Source of the DNA: Mesorhizobium amorphae
GTDB taxonomy: Bacteria; Pseudomonadota; Alphaproteobacteria; Rhizobiales; Rhizobiaceae
Length of the DNA: 23,870 nt
Reading direction: 5' to 3'
Assembly: GCA_003240775.1 (NCBI GenBank)
Contig: QFNI01000054.1
Coordinates: forward strand, 1-23,870
Program-made: the position numbers and the translations under genes
Shown here: positions 1 through 8,301 of the stretch, in pieces
Layout: each line of letters begins with the position of its first letter
How positions within the stretch are numbered: the stretch's first letter is position 1
The notes under the pieces: model-generated
Database searches by the model: none
Seen by the model: the letters and a program-made list of their open reading frames with translations, nothing else
Told to the model about the DNA's origin: nothing

Positions 1-1651
1 GGATGGCGGCGATCGGGCCGTAGACCATGGTCACGTATAGCACGAGCACGAACAGGATGGCGATGATGCCCGTCCAGTTCACGGCTTCGGGATCGGCCAC
101 CATGCGGAACGCGCCCGCATTGGGAACCGAATAGACCGTCACGTCGCCCGTGCCCGCTTCCTCGGCCGTCACGATCTTCGCAGTGACGGCATCCGATGCA
201 GGCAAGGTGGTGGAGGTCGTGCCGCGAATGGCTGCAGCGTTCAGCTCAAGAGCCGGGTTCGCCGCGACGAAGGCGTCGAGCTTGACGTCTGCGACACGCG
301 CCGCGTCCCGCACCAGCGGGTAGCCGGCTGCCTGAAGGGCCGCATTCACCCCGCCTTTGAAGGCCGCGTCGCGCGCAGCCGCATCAGCGCCTGCGGCAGT
401 CACGTCGTAGGACTCGATCGTGGTCTCGGCCACCCGGACCGTCGCCGGCGTGCCCGCAGGCGCGGTCGCCACGATGTCGTAGGGCACCGAGCTTTTCGCC
501 AGGAAGTCGGTCGCCACGTCACACGAGGTGGCGGGCTTGCGGGTTCCCACCGGGTTGAACTGGAACAGGCAGTCGCCGGGTGCGGCGGTCACGGTCGCGC
601 GCACCGTTTCCTGCGCCTGGGCGAGGGCTGGGTTCGCGGCCCAGGTCAACGCCTTGAAGAGCGGGAAGTAGGTGACGATGGCAAGTGCTAGGCCCGCCAT
701 GATGATCGGCTTGCGGCCGATCTTGTCCGACAGCCAACCGAACACCACGAAGAAGATCGTGCCCAGCGCAAGCGCTATCGCCACCATGATGTTGACCGAC
801 TGGCCGTCGACCTTCAGCACGTTGGTCAGGAAGAACAGCGCGTAGAACTGACCGGAATACCAGACTACGGCCTGGCCGGCGGTGAGGCCGAAGAGTGCGA
901 TCAGCGCGATCTTGGCGTTGCCCCACTGGCCGAACGCCTCCTTCAGCGGAGCCTTCGAGGTCTTGCCCTCTTCCTTCATGCGCTTGAAGGCGGGCGATTC
1001 CGAAAGCGTCATGCGGATCCAGACGGAGATGCCGAGCAGCACGATCGAGACCAGAAACGGAATGCGCCAGCCCCAGGCGGCGAAGGCTTCGCGCGACATG
1101 GAGTTCTGGATGAGCAGGATCACCATCAGCGACAGGAACAGGCCGAGCGTGGCCGTGGTCTGGATCCAAGAGGTGTAGAAGCCGCGCCGGTTGTTGGGCG
1201 AGTGCTCGGCCACATAGGTCGCGGCCCCACCATACTCACCGCCGAGCGCCAGGCCCTGCAGCATGCGCAGCACGATCAGGATGATGGGAGCCGCGATACC
1301 CCAGCTTGCCGAGCCCGGAAGGATGCCGACCAAAAAGGTCGAGGCGCCCATGATGAGAATGGTGACGAGGAAGGTGTATTTGCGGCCCACGAGGTCGCCC
1401 AGGCGGCCGAACACAAGAGCACCGAAGGGACGAACCAGAAAGCCCGCCGCGAAGGCCAGAAGCGCGAAGATGTTGCGAGTGGTTTCAGGATATTCGCTGA
1501 AGAATGCCGCACCGATGAAGACGGCGAGCGAGCCGTAGAGGTAGAAGTCGTACCATTCGAACACCGTGCCGAGCGAGGAGGCGAAGATCACCTTCCTTTC
1601 CTCGCGCGTCATCGCACGGCTCTCTGAGCCGTGTGCTGCGGTTACTGCCAT
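1..1651 (-). CDS. MHS-family MFS transporter (partial, C-terminus cut by window edge)
   Basis: Inner-membrane secondary transporter of the metabolite:H+ symporter (ProP/ShiA-like) branch of the major facilitator superfamily; the substrate cannot be read from sequence. The frame is open from an ATG at 1651 to base 1, giving 550 residues without a stop. The start is supported by GGGAGG about 8 nt upstream. Residues about 28-47 carry the MHS-type first helix (SLGTVFEWYDFYLYGS). The GRKP motif before TM9 and the GPIAAI end of TM10 match ProP-like proteins, so TM11-TM12 lie outside the window. Between TM9 and TM10 there is an insert of about 175 residues, rich in Ala, Thr and Val, with cysteines at 361 and 377. 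By topology it should face the periplasm. It is separated from the upstream atp12 gene by 149 bp, so it may have its own promoter, but no clear -35/-10 pair was found there. Family is confident, specificity unknown. Confidence 0.9.
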   Translation of the reverse strand, partial: MAVTAAHGSESRAMTREERKVIFASSLGTVFEWYDFYLYGSLAVFIGAAFFSEYPETTRNIFALLAFAAGFLVRPFGALVFGRLGDLVGRKYTFLVTILIMGASTFLVGILPGSASWGIAAPIILIVLRMLQGLALGGEYGGAATYVAEHSPNNRRGFYTSWIQTTATLGLFLSLMVILLIQNSMSREAFAAWGWRIPFLVSIVLLGISVWIRMTLSESPAFKRMKEEGKTSKAPLKEAFGQWGNAKIALIALFGLTAGQAVVWYSGQFYALFFLTNVLKVDGQSVNIMVAIALALGTIFFVVFGWLSDKIGRKPIIMAGLALAIVTYFPLFKALTWAANPALAQAQETVRATVTAAPGDCLFQFNPVGTRKPATSCDVATDFLAKSSVPYDIVATAPAGTPATVRVAETTIESYDVTAAGADAAARDAAFKGGVNAALQAAGYPLVRDAARVADVKLDAFVAANPALELNAAAIRGTTSTTLPASDAVTAKIVTAEEAGTGDVTVYSVPNAGAFRMVADPEAVNWTGIIAILFVLVLYVTMVYGPIAAI

Positions 1652-1800
1652 CGATCATCCTCCCATCGGATAGCGGGGTGTCATCGGCGCGCCACGTGTC
1701 CTCCTCGACGCGCTTGACCGGATGCTAACCATGCTTCGGCGGAAGTGAAAACACTCGGCCCTGGAACAACCGCAGGTTTTTCAGGCCGCGTGAGAAATAA

Positions 1801-2592
1801 TCAACGCTCAAGCGCCCCAAGAAGAGCGGCAGCGGCCCGCATGTCGCGCTCGCGGGCGTGGAAGCGCGCGAGAGCCTCCGAATCATGGCCCCACTGCTCG
1901 GCGTTCCAGTTCTCGTCCACATGGGCGGCGGCCCAGGCCTCGTCGGGCGAAAGCGCGCGGTCTTCCACGGCGAGCGCCAGAAGGGCGGAGCCCATCAGCG
2001 TGGTGAGAAGGTGGATGGCGGCCAAGCGCTGCGGCTCGAGACGGTCTGCGAGATGCGCGCGCACGGCATCGATCGCGCGCGGCGGCTGGGTCACCGGCAT
2101 GATGCCCTCGGCCAGGAGGAAGCGGGCGCCGAGCCTGCGCTCTGCCCAGTCGAGCACCGGGTCCCACGCAGCGCTCTGGCGCGCCTGGAGCGCTTCGGGG
2201 CCTTCCGCTCGATAGCAGAGGAGATCGGAGCCCGCGAACTGCGCGACATCGTCGGCCACGGCCTGGGGGTTCTGCGCGACGCCGTCGAGAGCGGTGTTGA
2301 CCAGGCGAAGCACGGGCATCGTCACCGGCACGATCTCTGCGGTCTGGGCCTCGAACTCGTCGGCCACCAGCTGCGCGGCTTTCTGCGTGGGCAGGATCAC
2401 GGGCATGCGCCCCGGCGTGCGGGCGAGCTTGCCGTCGAGCGCCACGCCGAACCCGCCCTCGGCGGGCATCACGGAAGCCTTCTCGTAGAAGCGCTTGGGC
2501 AGAGGGGCGCGCATCTGGATCTGCGCGCGGCGCACGGGGTCTGGGTCCGACAGGAAGATGCCGTTCTCGAGATCGGAAATGATGTCGCGCAT
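1801..2592 (-). CDS. ATP12 family F1-ATPase assembly chaperone
   Basis: A 263-residue protein of the ATP12 family. In mitochondria, ATP12 binds the F1 alpha subunit during assembly of ATP synthase; the alphaproteobacterial homologue is presumed to do the same in the cytoplasm. Family features seen are the early RFYEKA segment, the GKLARTPGR stretch near residues 54-62, the SDLLCYRA segment in the middle, and the C-terminal ENWNAEQWGHD block near 227-237 followed by a charged helix. The length is typical. The start is ATG at 2592 with only a weak GGGA-type ribosome site, and it sits 15 nt after the EamA gene, so translation is probably coupled. It is the last gene of the degQ-to-atp12 run. Family assignment is strong; activity is inferred. 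Confidence 0.9.
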   Translation of the reverse strand: MRDIISDLENGIFLSDPDPVRRAQIQMRAPLPKRFYEKASVMPAEGGFGVALDGKLARTPGRMPVILPTQKAAQLVADEFEAQTAEIVPVTMPVLRLVNTALDGVAQNPQAVADDVAQFAGSDLLCYRAEGPEALQARQSAAWDPVLDWAERRLGARFLLAEGIMPVTQPPRAIDAVRAHLADRLEPQRLAAIHLLTTLMGSALLALAVEDRALSPDEAWAAAHVDENWNAEQWGHDSEALARFHARERDMRAAAALLGALER

Positions 2593-2607
2593 AAGAGAAA
2601 TCCCAGT

Positions 2608-3516
2608 TCAGGCACGTGCCTGCGGGCGGTTCACGAGAAGAAGCCCGCAGGCGATGAGCGCCAGCGCCACCGCCACGTTCCAGCCCACCGGCTCGGCAAG
2701 CAGCAGGCCGCTCGCCAGAACACCGAAGACGGGCGTCAGGAAGGTGAAGCTCGTCAGGCCGGCCGCCGGATAAGAGCGCATCAGCCAGAACCAGAGGATA
2801 TAGGTGAAGGCCACCACGAAAACAGCCTGGAAGAGCACCGATCCGATGGCGATCATGCTGACATCGCGCAGGAGCGGGCCGGCCAACGGCACGAGCGGCA
2901 GCGTCATCAGCGCGGAAACGCCGAGCTGGTAGAGCAGAAGTTTCTCGGGCACCGCCTCGCGCAGCTTGGTGCGCTTGATGACGAGCGTGGTCGCCGCCCA
3001 CAGCACCCCACCGCCCAGGCAGAGCGCGTCTCCGAACAGCGTGTCGCCGCCGAGTGCCTGGCGTCCGTCCACCAGCACCAGCGCCACGCCTGAGAAGGCG
3101 AGCAGAAGCCCGCCCCAGTGGCGCGGGCGCATCCTCTCACCCAAAAGGAAATGCGCGCCCACCAGCACGAAGAAGGGCATGGTGTTGATCATGAGGACGC
3201 CGCGGCTCGCGGTGGTGTAGTCGAGCCCGAAGAAGATCAGCGCGAATTCCGCGCCGAACAACGCGCCGACCCAGAGCCCGGCCCACAGCGTGCCGTCGCG
3301 CTCCCAGAGGCGGATGCTGCGAAACCAGCACCAGCACAGCACGAGCGCCCCGCCGATGGCCGAGCGCGCACAGGACACGGCCAGCGGGTTGAAGCCCGTG
3401 TTGGACAGCTTGATGGCGACCTGGTTCAACCCCCAGGAGAAGGTCAGCCCCACCATCAGAAGTGCCGCGAAGCCGTCGATGCGGTCGTATCGCGCGACGG
3501 GAGCGGCCGCGCTCAT
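2608..3516 (-). CDS. EamA-family (DMT superfamily) transporter
   Basis: A 302-residue integral membrane protein with about ten predicted helices in two EamA repeats (roughly residues 15-145 and 155-290). This is the drug/metabolite transporter architecture, usually exporters of small metabolites; the substrate is not predictable. Visible family features are TFSWGLNQVAIK in helix 1, the SRGVLMINTMPFF segment, and the helix 9 motif FTFLTPVFGV. An in-frame upstream extension exists, but the ATG at 3516 is preferred because it overlaps the stop of the pseudouridine synthase gene by 4 nt (ATGA), a classic coupled start. As I recall, many Rhizobiales relatives have a HAD-type hydrolase at this position between rluC and atp12, so this gene may be a lineage-specific replacement or insertion. 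That part is inference. Confidence 0.9.
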   Translation of the reverse strand: MSAAAPVARYDRIDGFAALLMVGLTFSWGLNQVAIKLSNTGFNPLAVSCARSAIGGALVLCWCWFRSIRLWERDGTLWAGLWVGALFGAEFALIFFGLDYTTASRGVLMINTMPFFVLVGAHFLLGERMRPRHWGGLLLAFSGVALVLVDGRQALGGDTLFGDALCLGGGVLWAATTLVIKRTKLREAVPEKLLLYQLGVSALMTLPLVPLAGPLLRDVSMIAIGSVLFQAVFVVAFTYILWFWLMRSYPAAGLTSFTFLTPVFGVLASGLLLAEPVGWNVAVALALIACGLLLVNRPQARA

Positions 3517-4493
3517 GCGTCGGCCGACGCTTCCTCGAAGCCGAGCAGGTTCCAAGTCTGGCGCATATGCGGGGGCATGGCGGCGGTGACGTCGATCACG
3601 CCCCGGTCGGGGTGGGGGATCACGATGCGCCGCGCATGGAGGTGCAGGCGGTTCTGGATGCCGCCCGGAAATTCCCAGTTGGTGTCGGCCTCGAAATATT
3701 TGGGGTCGCCGATGATCGGGCAACCGATAGAGGCCGCGTGCACGCGCAACTGGTGGGTGCGGCCCGTATAGGGCTCCATCTCCAGCCAGGACAGCGACTG
3801 CGCCGCCTGCTCGACGATGCGATAGAAGGAAACGGCGTGGTCGGCGCCATCTTCGCCGTGGCGCGCGACGCGCACACGGTCGCCGTCGGGCGACGGCTCC
3901 TTGACGAGCCAGGACGAAATCTTGTCTTCGCGCTTCTTGGGCACGCCCTTGACCAGGGCCCAGTAGGTCTTCTTGGCGTCGCGCCCGCGAAAGGCCTCGG
4001 CGAGCTTCATCGCAGCGAGCCGCGTGCGCGCGACGACCAGCACGCCCGACGTGTCGCGGTCGAGGCGGTGGACGAGGCGCGGCTTCTCGCCTTTCTTGTT
4101 GCGCCAGGCTTCCAGCATCCCGTCCACATGGCGCGACACGCCAGAGCCGCCCTGCACGGCGAGCCCCGCCGGCTTATTGAAGACGAACACCTTGTCGTCC
4201 TCGTGGATCAGCATCTTTTGAAGGACTTCCGCGTCACCGCCCGAGCGGACGGCTGATGGGCTCAGCGCCTCGCCGCCCTTGCGGTCCACGTCGAGCGGGG
4301 GCACGCGCACGGTCTGGCCGGGCTCGATGCGGGTGTCGGCCTTGGCGCGCGCGCCGTTGACCCGCACCTGACCGGAGCGGAGCAGCTTCTGAAGATGGCC
4401 GAAGCCGAGCCCGGGGTAATGGGCCTTGAACCAGCGGTCGAGGCGCATGCCGCTCTCGCCCGCTTCCACCGTGATCTGCTCGACGCCTGCCAT
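3513..4493 (-). CDS. rluC: RluA/RluC-family 23S rRNA pseudouridine synthase
   Basis: A 326-residue cytoplasmic enzyme that isomerises uridine to pseudouridine in rRNA. Residues about 17-65 form an S4 RNA-binding domain (MRLDRW ... VRVNG), followed by the RluA catalytic domain. The catalytic motif HRLDRDTSG lies at 142-150 with the nucleophilic aspartate at 145. GRTHQLRVHAAS is present downstream, as is IIGDPKY. The S4 domain and length fit RluC (which modifies positions 955, 2504 and 2580 in E. coli) better than RluA; RluD is the main alternative. The frame extends 30 codons further, into crcB, but the ATG at 4493 has an AGGAG ribosome site 9 nt upstream and gives the natural N-terminus. It lies 16 nt after crcB and overlaps the next gene by 4 nt. 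Confidence 0.92.
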   Translation of the reverse strand: MAGVEQITVEAGESGMRLDRWFKAHYPGLGFGHLQKLLRSGQVRVNGARAKADTRIEPGQTVRVPPLDVDRKGGEALSPSAVRSGGDAEVLQKMLIHEDDKVFVFNKPAGLAVQGGSGVSRHVDGMLEAWRNKKGEKPRLVHRLDRDTSGVLVVARTRLAAMKLAEAFRGRDAKKTYWALVKGVPKKREDKISSWLVKEPSPDGDRVRVARHGEDGADHAVSFYRIVEQAAQSLSWLEMEPYTGRTHQLRVHAASIGCPIIGDPKYFEADTNWEFPGGIQNRLHLHARRIVIPHPDRGVIDVTAAMPPHMRQTWNLLGFEEASADA

Positions 4494-4509
4494 GAGCGGG
4501 CTCCTAGCA

Positions 4510-4884
4510 TCAGGGAAGCGTTCGCGCGAGGCCCAGGCCCAGAAAGACGGCAAGAAGCGAGCCGCCGACGCTTGCCGCCACATAGATTGCCGCCTGCATC
4601 GCTCTTCCGCCCTGCCAGAGCGTCGCGAAATCGAGCGAGAAGGCGGAAAACGTGGTGAAGCCGCCGAGCACGCCGGTGATCAGAAACAGCCGAAGCTCCG
4701 GCGCTGTGCCCGCCCGCCGCGCGAACCAGCCCGCGAGAAGCCCGATCAGGAACGAGCCGCAAAGGTTGATGGCAGCCGTCTGCCAGGGGATCAGCACGGG
4801 CGCCCGCGCCGCGCCCATGTTCACCAGATGCCGCGCCCCCGCGCCCAGGCCGCCGCCAAGCATCACGAGCAGCAGGTTGAGCAC
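4510..4884 (-). CDS. crcB: CrcB/FluC fluoride channel-exporter
   Basis: A 124-residue, four-helix inner-membrane protein that releases toxic fluoride from the cytoplasm; family members work as antiparallel dimers. The signatures are GGGLGAGARH in helix 1, the conserved Asn at residue 40 in AINLCGSF, and GGFTTFSAFS at 74-83, which contains the central sodium-site and phenylalanine-box residues. The start codon is GTG at 4884. An AAGGGG ribosome site lies immediately upstream, starting at the TAG stop of the HNH gene, which implies translational coupling. I saw no fluoride (crcB-motif) riboswitch in front of this gene, in line with its internal position in an operon. Only one copy is present here, consistent with a homodimer. 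Confidence 0.95.
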   Translation of the reverse strand: MLNLLLVMLGGGLGAGARHLVNMGAARAPVLIPWQTAAINLCGSFLIGLLAGWFARRAGTAPELRLFLITGVLGGFTTFSAFSLDFATLWQGGRAMQAAIYVAASVGGSLLAVFLGLGLARTLP

Positions 4885-4896
4885 GGCAAGCCCCTT

Positions 4897-5268
4897 CTAG
4901 CCCGATGCATCCCTTGCCTGATGGACCGCGGCCAGCGCCACCACGAGCCAGAGGTCTCGCAGCGCCCACCGATGCGGCGCCGTGCGAGCCCTCACCTTGC
5001 CGAAATAGGGCGTGAGCATGAATTCGGGCATGCCGAGGTTGGACTTCGCCGTGTTGCAGGGCTGGCAGGCGGGAATGGTGATGTGGCGTCCCTTGTGCTG
5101 GCGCGAGACCACATGATCGCGCGTGCTCCGCTGCTTGCCGGCCGCGCTGGTTCCCTTGGTCAGCGCACCGCCGCAATACGCGCACCAGTGGCGGCGCTCA
5201 TCGTTCCACCAGTCCCCCGTGCGGCGGACGATCAGGCTGTCGGGTGCTTCGGGCTGAGGCTGGGACAC
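4897..5268 (-). CDS. small HNH endonuclease-domain protein
   Basis: A 123-residue protein built almost entirely of one HNH nuclease fold. CAYCG (Cys29, Cys32) and CQPCN (Cys68, Cys71) form a probable structural zinc knuckle. TRDHVV places the metal-binding Asp51-His52, and CNTAKSN supplies the terminal Asn/Lys element. HNH proteins of this kind cleave or nick DNA, but many small chromosomal ones have no known role. The start appears to be GTG at 5268 with a poor ribosome site, 33 nt after rarA; the stop abuts crcB, 12 nt away. There is no partner methyltransferase, integrase or intron nearby, so nothing points to restriction, homing or phage function. The neighbours are DNA repair (rarA) and fluoride export. 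The function is not known to me. Confidence 0.85.
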   Translation of the reverse strand: MSQPQPEAPDSLIVRRTGDWWNDERRHWCAYCGGALTKGTSAAGKQRSTRDHVVSRQHKGRHITIPACQPCNTAKSNLGMPEFMLTPYFGKVRARTAPHRWALRDLWLVVALAAVHQARDASG

Positions 5269-5301
5269 GCCTGATCGAAGCAGACAGCGCTTACGATCCT
5301 G

Positions 5302-6617
5302 CTAACGCCTTTCGCGCTCGCGGCGCAGTTCGGACCAGCGGTCGAGGCGGCGGCGGATTTCCTTCTCGTAGCCGCGGCCGGGCGGGTCGTAGAAGGTCTG
5401 GCGGTGCATCTGCTCGGGGAAATAGTTCTGGCCCGAAAACGCGTCGGGCGCGTCATGGTCGTAGGCGTAGCCGGTGGCGAAGCCTTCGTCCTTCATGAGC
5501 TTGGTGGGCGCGTTCAGGATGTGCTTTGGCGGCAGGAGCGAGCCGTGCTCCTTGGCGGCGCGGGTGGCGGCCTTGTAGGCGATGTAGTTGGCGTTCGATT
5601 TGGGTGCGGTCGCGAGATAGATGCAGGCCTGGGCGAGAGCGAGCTCGCCCTCGGGAGAGCCGAGAAAGTCGTAGGCGTCCTTTGCGGCATTGGCGACGAC
5701 CAGCGCCTGGGGGTCGGCTAGGCCGATATCCTCAACAGCCATGCGGACCAAACGACGGCCGAGGAAAAGCGGGCTCTCGCCGGCATCCAGCATGCGGCAG
5801 AGATAGTAGAGGGCCGCATCGGGGTCGGAGCCGCGCACGGATTTGTGCAGGGCCGAGATCAGGTTGTAGTGGCCGTCCTGGCTCTTGTCGTAGACGGGCG
5901 CGCGGCGCTGGAGAACGCGCTGAAGGCCGTCGGCATCGAAGGTCTCGCCCGGACGCGCCGCCCGCCAGGCTTCCTCGGCGAGCGTGAGGGCCGCGCGGCC
6001 GTCGCCGTCGCTCATACGCAGAAGGACCGCGCGCGCTTCAGCGTCGAGCGGCAACGCCTTTCTCTCCAGGCTTTCGGCGCGGGCGAGCAGCTTCTCCACG
6101 CTTTCGGGACCGAGCGCGCGAAAGGTGAGCACGCGTGCGCGCGACAAAAGGGCGGCGTTCAATTCGAAGGACGGGTTCTCCGTGGTGGCGCCCACCAGCA
6201 CAACCGTGCCGTCTTCCATCACCGGCAGGAAGCTGTCTTGCTGGGCGCGGTTGAAGCGGTGGATCTCGTCCACGAAGAGCAGCGTCTGCCGCCCCTTGGC
6301 CGCGCGCAGGCGGGCGGCCTCGAACACCTTCTTCAGGTCGGCCACGCCCGAGAAGATCGCCGAGATCTGCTCGAAGGCGAGCGCTGTCTCGTTGGCGAGC
6401 AGGCGTGCGAGCGTGGTCTTGCCCGTGCCGGGCGGGCCCCAGAAGATCATCGAACCGAGCGAGCCCGACCCGATCAGCCGCGTCAGCACCCCGTCCTCAC
6501 CCGTCAGGTGCTCCTGGCCCACCACCTCGGCCAGCGTGCGCGGGCGCAGCCGGTCGGCCAGCGGGCGGTTGGCCGGCGCGGCGGGCCTGGAATCTTCCGT
6601 GCCGAACAGGTCGGCCA

Positions 6618-6618
<1 letters not shown>
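5302..6618 (-). CDS. rarA: replication-associated recombination protein A (RarA/MgsA) AAA+ ATPase
   Basis: A 438-residue clamp-loader-like AAA+ ATPase related to MgsA and eukaryotic WRNIP1. It acts at stalled or gapped replication forks as a tetramer. Walker A is GPPGTGKT at residues 61-68, Walker B is LLFVDEIH at 113-120, sensor 1 is in TTENPS at 145-150, and the arginine-finger region follows at LLSRARV. The C-terminal oligomerisation domain is recognisable from segments such as YDKSQDGHYNLISA and HKSVRGSDPDAALYYL. A 19-codon in-frame extension upstream was rejected because the ATG at 6618 overlaps the protease stop codon by one base (TGATG), a coupled start that gives the usual RarA N-terminus. 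The gene is complete, with all catalytic motifs intact. Confidence 0.95.
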
Positions 6619-8060
<1,442 letters not shown>

Positions 8061-8069
8061 GGAATGTCG

Positions 8070-8075
8070 CCTCAA
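8070..8075 (-). promoter_or_regulatory. ribosome binding site of the DegQ-like protease
   Basis: On the minus strand this reads TTGAGG, ending 9 nt before the ATG at 8060. It decides the start, because the alternative upstream TTG codon lies inside this very element and has no ribosome site of its own at normal spacing. Confidence 0.55.
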
Positions 8076-8167
8076 AGGATCAGACGCGGCTTAACGCCCG
8101 AATTGTGCAAAGGCCATGGCGACGCTTGCGCGAGGCGGGTGCGAGGTCGGGGCTGCGCCTGCCGAGC

Positions 8168-8205
8168 TCCCCTGCCCCTTGAGGGGAGAGGTTGGGGGTG
8201 GGGGT
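8168..8205 (-). repeat. dispersed C-rich palindromic repeat, copy A (inverted relative to copy B)
   Basis: Read on the minus strand this copy begins ACCCCCACCCC, continues through a CTCCCCTCAAGGGG core and ends near GGGGAG. It differs from copy B at only a few of about 39 positions and lies in the opposite orientation 32 bp away. The core CCCCTCAAGGGG is itself a near-palindrome able to form a short hairpin. It sits in the noncoding gap between the serine dehydratase and protease genes. Confidence 0.8.
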
Positions 8206-8237
8206 AAAACCTCCGCCGCACACCCGGTCATTCAGGA

Positions 8238-8277
8238 CACCCCCACCCCGTACCCCTCCCCTCAAGGGGGAGGGGAA
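8238..8277 (+). repeat. dispersed C-rich palindromic repeat, copy B
   Basis: This copy shares with copies A and C the string ACCCCCACCCC, then CCTCCCCTCAAGGGGG and AGGGGA. CCCCTCCCC at its centre can pair with GGGGAGGGG to form a strong hairpin. It lies 25 bp downstream of the stop of the serine dehydratase gene, so the transcript of that gene would contain the hairpin. There is no following T-run, so it is not a classical intrinsic terminator. Confidence 0.8.
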
Positions 8278-8301
8278 TCCGGAGATGTCTGAGACAGTTC
8301 C

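Noticed and set aside
1652..1800. Promoter and terminator between atp12 and the MFS gene
   Set aside because: I found no -35/-10 pair with acceptable spacing and no stem with a T-run; only short palindromes such as CACGTG and GGCGCGCC occur.
1858..3093. A 411-codon plus-strand frame across atp12 and the EamA gene
   Set aside because: It spans two well-supported minus-strand genes and their junction, with low-complexity His/Arg/Gly-rich translation and no motif.
4262..5185. A 307-codon minus-strand frame covering crcB and the HNH gene in another phase
   Set aside because: Arg/Ala/Gly-rich shadow sequence; crcB and the HNH gene in the correct phase have clear motifs.
4897..5268. HNH gene as part of a defence island, homing element or prophage
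   Set aside because: No methyltransferase, helicase, integrase, intron or inverted-repeat boundary is seen. The flanks are core genes with operon-like spacing.
4885..5301. Fluoride riboswitch controlling crcB
   Set aside because: The sequence directly upstream of crcB is the HNH coding region, with no recognisable crcB-motif aptamer.
8238..8277. Repeat copy B as an intrinsic terminator of sdaA
   Set aside because: The hairpin is strong, but no T-run follows on the minus strand, so I annotate it as a repeat only.
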